DNA of 64,000 nt from Massiliimicrobium timonense (GTDB taxonomy: Bacteria; Bacillota_I; Bacilli_A; Erysipelotrichales; Coprobacillaceae): NCBI RefSeq assembly GCF_002160865.1, contig NZ_NFLJ01000001.1, positions 90,199 through 154,198 of the forward strand. Reading direction: 5' to 3'. A program made the translations under genes and the position numbers. The first letter of the stretch is position 1; every line of letters starts with the position of its first letter. Below are positions 1 through 5,717 of this stretch, piece by piece. Below the pieces are notes generated by a model. The model did no database searches and had not been told where the DNA came from. It worked only from the letters and a program-made list of their open reading frames with translations.

Positions 1-2
1 CT

Positions 3-983
3 TTAATATGGGCTGGTATTATTGGTTCTATTGTTTACAAATTAGGAGCCTTTAATGCTGTTCATGCTGATAATCTCGTGATACAGGAAGGAACTGTTGG
101 ATCTAATCCATTAAATATCATTGTTTCAGTCATTCCTAATAATTTAATTAATGCTTTTACAAATAATGGGAATGTTTTAGCAGTTGTTTTCTTAGCAGTT
201 GCAATAGGTTTAGCAATGAATCAATTAAAAGATAAAACAAAAACATTAAAGAAACTATTAATTGAATGTAGTGATATTATTTCTGTATGTTTATCATTTG
301 TTATTACAAAATGTGCACCTTATGCCATCTTTTGTTTATTGACAAGGACATTTGCTATTTATGGAATAGATTATTTATTACCTGCATTAGCGTATGTATT
401 AACAGTTATTTTTGCTTTAATTGTTTATTTATTTATAGCTTATCCTATTTATTTAATGGTTATGGGAAAAATGAATCCAAAACCATTTATGAGAAAAATA
501 CCTAAAGTTGCATTGTTTGGTTTTTCAACTTCATCAAGTGCTGCTACATTACCTATCAATAAAGAAACAACAGTTAATGAATTAGGTGTCAGTGAAGAAA
601 TTGCTTCATTTGTTCTTCCTTTAGGAATGACAGTTAATATGGATGGTACAGCTATTATGCAAGTTATTGCCGCTATATTTATTGCAGCAAGTTCTGGATA
701 TGATGTTACAATTACATCTATGGCTGTCATTGCTTTTCTTGCTTTAATTGCTTCAGTTGGAACACCTGCAGCACCTGGAGCAGGAGCAGTTATTTTATTT
801 ACTATCTTAACAGGTATGGGGTATACAAATGATGGTGCATTACTTGCTTACTCTTTAATTTTAGCAATCAACAGACCAATTGAAATGCTTGTCACATCTT
901 TAAATGTTGTTGGTGATTCAGCAACTTCTGTTATTGTTGGTAAAAAAGAAAATATGTTAGATGAAGATATTTATCATAGTTAA
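3..983 (+). CDS. dicarboxylate/amino acid:cation symporter (DAACS family), 5' end outside window
   Basis: The reading frame is open from base 3, so the gene starts upstream of the window; what is seen is the C-terminal two thirds of a sodium- or proton-coupled symporter for dicarboxylates or amino acids (GltP/DctA family). The serine-rich re-entrant motif (SSSAATLP), the NMDGTA motif of TM7, the GTPAAPGAG segment and the NVVGDSATS motif of TM8 are all present and in order. These residues bind substrate and cation in the family. The substrate cannot be told from sequence alone; the SstT-type serine/threonine motif is not matched. A hairpin follows the stop codon. Confidence 0.9.
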   Translation, partial: LIWAGIIGSIVYKLGAFNAVHADNLVIQEGTVGSNPLNIIVSVIPNNLINAFTNNGNVLAVVFLAVAIGLAMNQLKDKTKTLKKLLIECSDIISVCLSFVITKCAPYAIFCLLTRTFAIYGIDYLLPALAYVLTVIFALIVYLFIAYPIYLMVMGKMNPKPFMRKIPKVALFGFSTSSSAATLPINKETTVNELGVSEEIASFVLPLGMTVNMDGTAIMQVIAAIFIAASSGYDVTITSMAVIAFLALIASVGTPAAPGAGAVILFTILTGMGYTNDGALLAYSLILAINRPIEMLVTSLNVVGDSATSVIVGKKENMLDEDIYHS

Positions 984-1012
984 GTAGACTCAAATTGAGT
1001 TTACTTTTTTAA
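984..1012 (+). terminator. rho-independent terminator of the symporter gene
   Basis: The sequence AGTAGACTC-aaat-TGAGTTTACT forms an imperfect hairpin immediately after the stop codon and is followed by a run of T residues. Confidence 0.7.
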
Positions 1013-1088
1013 TCATTATATTTGCTTAAAGTAAATATCAAAAATAAATCTACACTTTCTAGATAATATAGAACCTCATTTTTAATAT

Positions 1089-1097
1089 TGATATAAT
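1089..1097 (+). promoter_or_regulatory. toxin promoter, cassette 1 (extended -10)
   Basis: TGA-TATAAT is an extended -10 box; the -35 position 17 bases upstream (TAGAAC) is poor. Transcription would begin near 1104, leaving a leader of about 115 nt with hairpins ACGAAGG/CCTTCGT and ATATCCAT/ATGGAAATAT before the ribosome site GGAGGTG. Confidence 0.65.
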
Positions 1098-1219
1098 GCA
1101 GATGGAACAGCAATAACGGTAGGTGGTTATGCCTTAGTCGTGGGACGAAGGCACGTGATCCTTCGTTGACATAGATATCCATTTAATAGATGGAAATATG
1201 AAAAACGGAGGTGATACAC

Positions 1220-1336
1220 ATGACATCTTATGAGATGGTCATGATAATGTTAGGCATACTGACATTTATCATGACAATGATAAGTGTTATAGTGAAATTA
1301 CTTCTTATTATTATTGATAAGAGTACAAAAAAATAA
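1220..1336 (+). CDS. small hydrophobic type I toxin (holin-like toxin family), copy 1
   Basis: This 38-residue peptide begins MTSYEMVMIMLGILTF and ends in a basic tail (DKSTKK). It has one predicted membrane helix at about residues 6-32. The start MTxYE followed by a single hydrophobic helix and a charged tail is the pattern of the putative holin-like/TxpA-BsrG type I toxins, which depolarise or damage the membrane when expressed without their antisense RNA. The start follows ACGGAGGTGAT at good spacing. Copies 2 and 3 are close paralogues. Toxicity is inferred from the family, not shown. Confidence 0.8.
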   Translation: MTSYEMVMIMLGILTFIMTMISVIVKLLLIIIDKSTKK

Positions 1337-1419
1337 CTACCTCGTGCTTCGGATAAATTGAGGTAGCTATTTTCTCAAACAAATCTAAGGCATAACCGTT
1401 TATCGGCTGTTCCTTTTTC
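1327..1419 (-). ncRNA. predicted antitoxin RNA, cassette 1
   Basis: The RNA is predicted from the strong minus-strand promoter (start near 1419) and the hairpin plus U run at its 3' end (about 1327), giving about 90 nt. It is fully complementary to the 3' end of the toxin transcript. Near its 5' end it carries CCGATAAACGG, a small stem-loop with CCG/CGG. Ends are estimated from promoter and terminator positions only. Confidence 0.7.
1333..1370. terminator. shared bidirectional terminator, cassette 1
   Basis: The stem ATAACTACCTC / GAGGTAGCTAT overlaps the toxin stop codon. The minus-strand product has a run of seven U after the stem; the plus-strand tail (TATTTTCTC) is weak. The single non-Watson-Crick position is A.C read on the plus strand but G.U on the minus strand, so the hairpin is better for the antitoxin RNA. 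Confidence 0.75.
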
Positions 1420-1425
1420 AATTAC

Positions 1426-1454
1426 ATTATAGTTTATGTGATTTGATAAGTCAA
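1426..1454 (-). promoter_or_regulatory. antitoxin promoter, cassette 1
   Basis: On the minus strand TTGACT (1454-1449), a 17-base spacer and TATAAT (1431-1426) form a near-consensus sigma-A promoter, far stronger than the toxin promoter, as expected for an antitoxin RNA made in excess. Confidence 0.85.
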
Positions 1455-1539
1455 TATACAAATAAATTATGTTTGCCTAAAGTAAATATCAAAATTAAAT
1501 CTACAATCTCTAGATAATATAGAACCTCATTTTTAATAT

Positions 1540-1548
1540 TGATATAAT
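1540..1548 (+). promoter_or_regulatory. toxin promoter, cassette 2
   Basis: The extended -10 box TGA-TATAAT is conserved at the same place as in cassettes 1 and 3. Confidence 0.65.
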
Positions 1549-1669
1549 GCATATGGAACAGTAATAACGGTAGGTGGTTATGCCTTAGTCGTGGGACGAA
1601 GGCACGTAATTCTTCGTTGACATAGATATCCATCAAGAGATGGAAATATGAAAGACGGAGGTGATGGAC

Positions 1670-1822
1670 ATGACATCTTATGAGATGGTCATGATGGTGT
1701 TAGGAATACTAACATTTATTATGACTGTAATAAGTGTGATTGTGAAATTGCTTCTTATCATTATCGATAAGGATAATAAAGCAAAAAAAATAACTACCTC
1801 TTGCACTGGAAAATTGAGGTAG
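1670..1822 (+). CDS. small hydrophobic type I toxin, copy 2 with altered C-terminus
   Basis: The first 34 residues match copies 1 and 3 almost exactly (MTSYEMVMMVLGILTF and onwards). The segment after the membrane helix is 7 nt longer and the A run has eight instead of seven A, so the frame passes the usual stop and reads on through the terminator stem to a TAG at 1820. The result is 50 residues with the tail DNKAKKITTSCTGKLR. It may be a functional longer variant or a copy drifting towards inactivity. An upstream in-frame ATG at 1664 lies too close to the ribosome site GGAGGTG to be used. Confidence 0.7.
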   Translation: MTSYEMVMMVLGILTFIMTVISVIVKLLLIIIDKDNKAKKITTSCTGKLR

Positions 1823-1877
1823 TTATTTCTCCTTAATTTAATCTAGGGCATAACCGTTTATCGGCTGTTCCTTTTTC
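1783..1877 (-). ncRNA. predicted antitoxin RNA, cassette 2
   Basis: Promoter, terminator and internal CCG/CGG stem-loop are placed exactly as in cassette 1. Length is about 95 nt; ends are estimated. Confidence 0.7.
1791..1825. terminator. shared bidirectional terminator, cassette 2
   Basis: A perfect 10-bp stem, TAACTACCTC / GAGGTAGTTA. The minus-strand RNA ends in eight U; the plus-strand tail is TTTCTCCTT. Here the stem also encodes the tail of the copy 2 toxin. Confidence 0.75.
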
Positions 1878-1883
1878 AATTAC

Positions 1884-1912
1884 ATTATAGTTTATGTGAT
1901 TTGATAAGTCAA
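1884..1912 (-). promoter_or_regulatory. antitoxin promoter, cassette 2
   Basis: Minus strand TTGACT, 17-base spacer, TATAAT; same sequence as cassette 1. Confidence 0.85.
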
Positions 1913-1997
1913 TATACAAATAAATTATGTTTGCTTAAAGTAAATATCAAAATTAAATCTACAATCTCTAGAGAGTATAGAATCTCTTTTTTGATAT

Positions 1998-2006
1998 TGA
2001 TATAAT
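1998..2006 (+). promoter_or_regulatory. toxin promoter, cassette 3
   Basis: Extended -10 box TGA-TATAAT as in the other two cassettes. The bases upstream of it are more diverged. Confidence 0.6.
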
Positions 2007-2128
2007 GCAAATGGAACAGTAATAACGGTAGGTGGTTATGCCCTTGTCGTGAGACGAAGGCACGTAATTCTTCGTTGACATAGATATCCATTCAATAGAT
2101 GGAAATATGAAAGACGGAGGTGATGCAC

Positions 2129-2245
2129 ATGACATCTTATGAGATAGTCATGATAATGTTAGGAATACTAACATTTATTGTGACTTTAATAAGTGTGATT
2201 GTGAAATTGCTTCTTATTATTATTGATAAGAGTGTAAAAAAATAA
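2129..2245 (+). CDS. small hydrophobic type I toxin, copy 3
   Basis: A 38-residue peptide with the same start (MTSYEIVMIMLGILTF), single membrane helix and basic tail (DKSVKK) as copy 1. The ribosome site GGAGGTGAT and spacing are conserved. Differences from copy 1 are mostly conservative exchanges (M to I, V or L), which suggests that the peptide is still under selection. Confidence 0.78.
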   Translation: MTSYEIVMIMLGILTFIVTLISVIVKLLLIIIDKSVKK

Positions 2246-2326
2246 CTACCTCTGGCTCTGGTAAAGTTGAGATAGTTATTTCCAACCAAATCTAGGGCAT
2301 AACCGTTTATCGGCTGTTCCTTTTTC
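2237..2326 (-). ncRNA. predicted antitoxin RNA, cassette 3
   Basis: About 90 nt by analogy with cassettes 1 and 2, from the promoter at 2361-2333 to the U run opposite 2236-2242. Ends are estimated. Confidence 0.7.
2241..2280. terminator. shared bidirectional terminator, cassette 3
   Basis: The stem AATAACTACCTC / GAGATAGTTATT has one non-Watson-Crick position, C.A on the plus strand but G.U on the minus strand. As in cassette 1, the substitution keeps pairing only in the antitoxin RNA. Confidence 0.72.
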
Positions 2327-2332
2327 AATTAC

Positions 2333-2361
2333 ATTATAGTTTATGTCATTTTAGATGTCAA
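2333..2361 (-). promoter_or_regulatory. antitoxin promoter, cassette 3
   Basis: Minus strand TTGACA, 17-base spacer, TATAAT: a perfect match to the sigma-A consensus and the strongest of the three antitoxin promoters by sequence. Confidence 0.88.
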
Positions 2362-2401
2362 TATACGAATAAATATATCTATTTATATGAATATTTAATA
2401 A

Positions 2402-2410
2402 TGTTATAAT
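2402..2410 (+). promoter_or_regulatory. promoter of the GNAT gene
   Basis: TG-T-TATAAT extended -10 box, 29 bases before the start codon. Confidence 0.55.
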
Positions 2411-2438
2411 ATATTTAAAAAGTAGAGGTGTTTTAAAG

Positions 2439-2942
2439 ATGAAATGCATAATAAGAAAATGGAAAAGAGAAGATGCCGAAGATTTATATCAGAATATTAA
2501 TGATCTAAGAATTTTAAATAATTTAACAGATCGTATACCTTATCCTTATCATTTAAAAGATGCCTATGATTATATAGAAGCTATGTTATCTGCTGATGAA
2601 AATAAAATCTTTGCTTTTGCAATAGAATATGAAGGAAAGGTTGTTGGAAGTATTTCAATTTTAAGACAAGATGACATTTATCGTAGAAGTGGAGAGATTG
2701 GATATTATTTAGGCTATAAATATTGGGGCAAAGGAATTATGAGTGAAGCTGTGAAACAGACATGTCAATATGTTTTTGAACATAGTGATATAGAGAGAAT
2801 TTTTGCGGCTCCTTTTGATTATAACCCAGCCTCACAAAGAGTCTTAGAAAAATGTGGTTTTGAACGAGAAGGTATTTTACGTAAGAATGGCTTTAAAAAT
2901 GGTGAGTTTCATGACATGATAATGTATTCTTTGATTAAATAA
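2439..2942 (+). CDS. GNAT N-acetyltransferase, RimJ/RimL type
   Basis: A 167-residue single-domain acetyltransferase. The acetyl-CoA-binding signature is visible as GYKYWGKGIMSEAVK (about residues 91-105), preceded by the EIGYYLG strand and followed by the family motif NPASQRVLEKCGFEREGILR near residues 127-146. RimJ/RimL-type members acetylate protein N-termini, small amines or antibiotics; the substrate here cannot be inferred. The gene stands alone between the toxin array and the serS T-box, with its own extended -10 promoter and AGAGGTG ribosome site. Confidence 0.85.
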   Translation: MKCIIRKWKREDAEDLYQNINDLRILNNLTDRIPYPYHLKDAYDYIEAMLSADENKIFAFAIEYEGKVVGSISILRQDDIYRRSGEIGYYLGYKYWGKGIMSEAVKQTCQYVFEHSDIERIFAAPFDYNPASQRVLEKCGFEREGILRKNGFKNGEFHDMIMYSLIK

Positions 2943-2945
2943 TTA

Positions 2946-2973
2946 TTGAAATTATCAAGTCTTATGCTATAAT
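2946..2973 (+). promoter_or_regulatory. serS promoter
   Basis: TTGAAA, a 16-base spacer and TGC-TATAAT (extended -10) upstream of the T-box leader. Confidence 0.7.
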
Positions 2974-2979
2974 CAGTAT

Positions 2980-3190
2980 ATCAAATCGTTGCATTGGATA
3001 AGTAAATGTGAAATCATGATAGAGAGCTGATGGTTGGTGTAAATCAGTATGAGGAAGCATTGAAATCTACCAATAAGAGGAGCTAATCCCTCCCGGTTGA
3101 ACCGTTATCTCATAAAAGTTATCAGTCTGATAAGAAATAGGGTGGCACCACGATATATTCGTCCCTTGTAAAAGGTGCTTTTTATTTTAT
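2980..3190 (+). promoter_or_regulatory. T-box leader controlling serS (specifier UCU, serine)
   Basis: The hallmark T-box sequence AGGGTGGCACCACG lies at 3139-3152. Upstream, the stem I distal strand reads GAAATCTACC, which places a UCU serine codon (3066-3068) in the specifier loop. A competing terminator is visible as GCACC (3145-3149) pairing with GGTGC (3174-3178), followed by TTTTTA. Uncharged tRNA-Ser would stabilise the antiterminator and allow readthrough into serS. The specifier fits the downstream gene, which supports the assignment. Confidence 0.92.
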
Positions 3191-3209
3191 TGGAAAAGGA
3201 GAATGAAAA

Positions 3210-4487
3210 ATGATTGATATAGCAATACTTAGAGAAAATCCAGAAGCAGTAAAAGAAAATATGCGTAAGAAATTTCAACATGATCGTTTGCATTTGGTTG
3301 ATGAAGCTTATGCATTGGATAAGGAATATCGTGAAGCTTTGACAAAAGCGAGTGAGCTTCGTGCTATGCGTAATTCATTGTCTAAAGAAATTGGACAATT
3401 TATGCGTGAAGGTAAAAAAGATTTAGCTGAAGAAAATAAAAGAAAAGTCAGTGAAATGGCAGATACTTTAAAAGAATTAGAAGCAAAAGAAATAGAATTA
3501 GGTCCAAAATTAAAAGAAGTGATGATGAAAATTCCTAACTTTATTGATGATAGTGTACCTATTGGAAAAGATGACAGTGAAAACGTTGAAATTCAAAAAT
3601 ATGGAGATCCTGTTGTTCCTGATTATGAAATCCCATATCATGCGGATATTATTACAAAATTAAAAGGATTAGATAAAGAAGCAAGTGGAAGAACAAGTGG
3701 TAATGGTTTCTATTATTTGATGGGAGATATTGCCAGACTTTCTTCAGCAATGTTATCTTATGCCAGAGATTTTATGATTGATAAGGGATTTACTTATTGT
3801 ATTCCTCCATTTATGATTAGAAGTGATGTTGTGACTGGTGTTATGTCATTTGAAGAAATGGATGCTATGATGTATAAAATTGAAGGTGAAGATTTATACT
3901 TGATTGGAACAAGTGAACATAGTATGATTGGTAAATTTAAAGATCAGATTGTTAAAGAAGAAGAATTACCAATTACATTAACTTCATATTCTCCATGCTT
4001 TAGAAAAGAAGTTGGGGCTCATGGTATTGAAGAACGTGGTATTTATCGTGTACATCAATTTGAAAAACAGGAAATGGTTGTTTTATGTAAACCAGAAGAA
4101 GCTATGGAATGGTATGATAAAATGTGGTCATATACTGTTGAATTATTTAGAAGTTTAGATATACCTGTAAGAACACTAGAATGTTGTAGTGGTGATTTAG
4201 CTGACTTAAAAGTGAAATCTTGTGATGTAGAAGCATGGTCACCAAGACAGAAGAAATATTTCGAAGTCGGTTCTTGTTCTACATTAGGAGATGCACAAGC
4301 TAGACGTTTAGGTATTCGTACAAAAGGTGAAAGAGGAACATATTATGTTGCTACTCTTAACAACACTGTTTTAGCAAGTACACGTGCATTAATTGCATTT
4401 ATTGAAAATAATTATAATGAAGATGGAAGTATTTCTATTCCTGAAGTATTAAGACCATATATGGGAGGAAAAGAAAAAATCGGTTAA
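3210..4487 (+). CDS. serS: seryl-tRNA synthetase
   Basis: A class II synthetase of 425 residues that charges tRNA-Ser. The N-terminal third is the long antiparallel coiled coil that clasps the tRNA variable arm. Motif 2 is seen in CFRKEVGAHGIEERG followed by YRVHQFEKQEM, and motif 3 in NNTVLASTRALIAFIEN near the C-terminus. The usual TGTAEH substrate loop reads IGTSEHS, a mild variant. The start ATG follows AAAAGGAGAATGAAAA. Control is by the serine-specific T-box immediately upstream. Confidence 0.97.
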   Translation: MIDIAILRENPEAVKENMRKKFQHDRLHLVDEAYALDKEYREALTKASELRAMRNSLSKEIGQFMREGKKDLAEENKRKVSEMADTLKELEAKEIELGPKLKEVMMKIPNFIDDSVPIGKDDSENVEIQKYGDPVVPDYEIPYHADIITKLKGLDKEASGRTSGNGFYYLMGDIARLSSAMLSYARDFMIDKGFTYCIPPFMIRSDVVTGVMSFEEMDAMMYKIEGEDLYLIGTSEHSMIGKFKDQIVKEEELPITLTSYSPCFRKEVGAHGIEERGIYRVHQFEKQEMVVLCKPEEAMEWYDKMWSYTVELFRSLDIPVRTLECCSGDLADLKVKSCDVEAWSPRQKKYFEVGSCSTLGDAQARRLGIRTKGERGTYYVATLNNTVLASTRALIAFIENNYNEDGSISIPEVLRPYMGGKEKIG

Positions 4488-4510
4488 GACAAAAATCTTA
4501 ACCTTTTTTT
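4482..4510. terminator. bidirectional terminator between serS and the YczE-like gene
   Basis: GGTTAAGA / TCTTAACC with T runs on both sides. It overlaps the stop codons of the two convergent genes. Confidence 0.85.
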
Positions 4511-5157
4511 ATACTTAATTTTTGAATATGTTGAATCAAAGGAAAATATTCATTAACAAGGGAAACAAACTTTCCAACAGTGAGTGCTGAAACAACAGTG
4601 CCTAAACCAACCCCTTGTAAAGAATGGAAAAAGAAAAATGAACATAAACTGGCAATAATAATCAAAGTGATATCAAAACATATTTTGACCATACCAAAAT
4701 CTTTATGTGTCACATCACTGATTGCTTTGACAATACCTTCTCCTGGAACCATAATGACATTAGGAGCAACTTCAATACTGATTCCAAATGCTAAAATTAT
4801 ACAACCTATAATCAGGCTTATAATACGTATAAGTAATGTTTCTGGTTGAAACCAGCTCATCAAATACATACTTATATCAATAAAACTACTAAAGATAATA
4901 TTCGCAAGAATTTGTAAGAATTGGATAGGTTGAAAATCTTTTTTTAATATGATAATTTGAATGATAATAAAAATCATATTAAAAATGAAAGTCATCATAC
5001 CAAAACTAATATGTGTAAAATAAAGACTAAAAACATAAGGAACACTTGATATTTGTGAAGTTCCCAGAGCACTTTTGGTAATAAAAGCAATACCAAATGA
5101 GTTAATAAAAAGACCTAATAAAAAATAAAAATATCTTAAAATTGTTTTATTCATCAT
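4498..5157 (-). CDS. YczE/YyaS-family integral membrane protein
   Basis: A 219-residue protein with about five to six membrane helices. The C-terminal GLGTVVSALTVGKFV and internal VPGEGIV motifs are typical of the YczE/YyaS/YitT-like membrane family of Firmicutes. The biochemical role of this family is not established; in some hosts a member lies beside peptide-synthesis genes. It overlaps the marR stop by 11 bp and has its own ribosome site GGGAGG inside marR, so the two genes form one translationally coupled operon, and its expression is probably set by the MarR protein. Confidence 0.8.
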   Translation of the reverse strand: MMNKTILRYFYFLLGLFINSFGIAFITKSALGTSQISSVPYVFSLYFTHISFGMMTFIFNMIFIIIQIIILKKDFQPIQFLQILANIIFSSFIDISMYLMSWFQPETLLIRIISLIIGCIILAFGISIEVAPNVIMVPGEGIVKAISDVTHKDFGMVKICFDITLIIIASLCSFFFFHSLQGVGLGTVVSALTVGKFVSLVNEYFPLIQHIQKLSIKKG

Positions 5158-5569
5158 ATTCCTCCCTCAAATTATCAAGTACTTGATTCAATATCTGATT
5201 CACTTCTTTTTGATTTAAAGATTGATAAGCTATCTGATCAACTTCATAACATATTCTTTTGACTTCTATTGCTTTTTCTTTGCCCAATTCAGTCAGAAAA
5301 ATGAGTACTGATCTTTTATCATTTAATTGATTTTGACGATAAATCAATTGCTGTGTTTCCATCTTTTGAATAAGACTTGTCATAGTTGACTTATCTAAGA
5401 CACAAGTTTGACCTATTTCTTTAGGGGTTTGCCCATCTTTTTCATAAAGACATTCAAGAATTTTAGGTTGACCGGGATAAAGCCCAATGTTTGATGTTTT
5501 TTGTGTCATCAGTTTATGACTATAATGAAAACATTTTAATAATAAAAAGTGTATCTCATGATTTAACAT
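5147..5569 (-). CDS. MarR-family transcriptional regulator
   Basis: A 140-residue winged-helix repressor. The recognition helix region is PKEIGQTCVLDKSTMTSLIQKME and the wing is DKRSVLIFLTELG (the DxRS/LT signature of MarR). The true start is the ATG at 5569; an in-frame GTG nine bases upstream belongs to the ribosome site AGGTG. A perfect inverted repeat sits just upstream of the start, so the gene is probably autoregulated. It likely responds to a small phenolic or toxic ligand and controls the downstream YczE-like membrane protein. Confidence 0.9.
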   Translation of the reverse strand: MLNHEIHFLLLKCFHYSHKLMTQKTSNIGLYPGQPKILECLYEKDGQTPKEIGQTCVLDKSTMTSLIQKMETQQLIYRQNQLNDKRSVLIFLTELGKEKAIEVKRICYEVDQIAYQSLNQKEVNQILNQVLDNLREEYDE

Positions 5570-5581
5570 ATTTTTCACCTC

Positions 5582-5605
5582 ATTTAGTTTGAAATCAAAC
5601 TAAAT
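5582..5605. promoter_or_regulatory. MarR operator palindrome over the marR promoter
   Basis: ATTTAGTTTGA-AA-TCAAACTAAAT is a perfect 11-bp inverted repeat. A minus-strand TATAAT at about 5606-5611 directly abuts it, so a bound repressor would block transcription start. It lies between marR and the divergent dltA and could also influence the latter. Confidence 0.8.
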
Positions 5606-5717
5606 TATAATTTATAAAGATGATTTGTCAAGTGACTTTGTACACATAAATTTCATATTTTTTCCACTTGATATTCACATGGTTTTGTTAGAATCTTCTC
5701 GAAAAAGGAGGTTGTGT

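Larger units (their letters stand above)
1022..2365. repeat. three tandem type I toxin-antitoxin cassettes (about 455 bp each)
   Basis: Three near-identical units lie head to tail. Equivalent points (the toxin -10 boxes at 1092, 1543 and 2001) are spaced 451 and 458 bp apart. Each unit holds a plus-strand promoter, a structured 5' leader, a small hydrophobic toxin ORF, a bidirectional terminator and a strong minus-strand promoter firing back towards the toxin 3' end. Convergent RNAs ending at a shared terminator are the layout of type I systems such as par/Fst and TxpA/RatA. The membership of this family is inferred from layout and peptide character; no transcript data are available. Confidence 0.85.

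Noticed and set aside
1451..2328. Three minus-strand reading frames of about 60 residues across the toxin array
   Set aside because: They lie antisense to the toxin leaders and toxins and recur only because the DNA is repeated. They lack ribosome sites and cross the predicted terminator regions.
1022..2365. Repeat array as CRISPR or insertion sequence
   Set aside because: Units of about 455 bp have no short repeat-spacer pattern, no cas or transposase gene and no terminal inverted repeats with target duplications.
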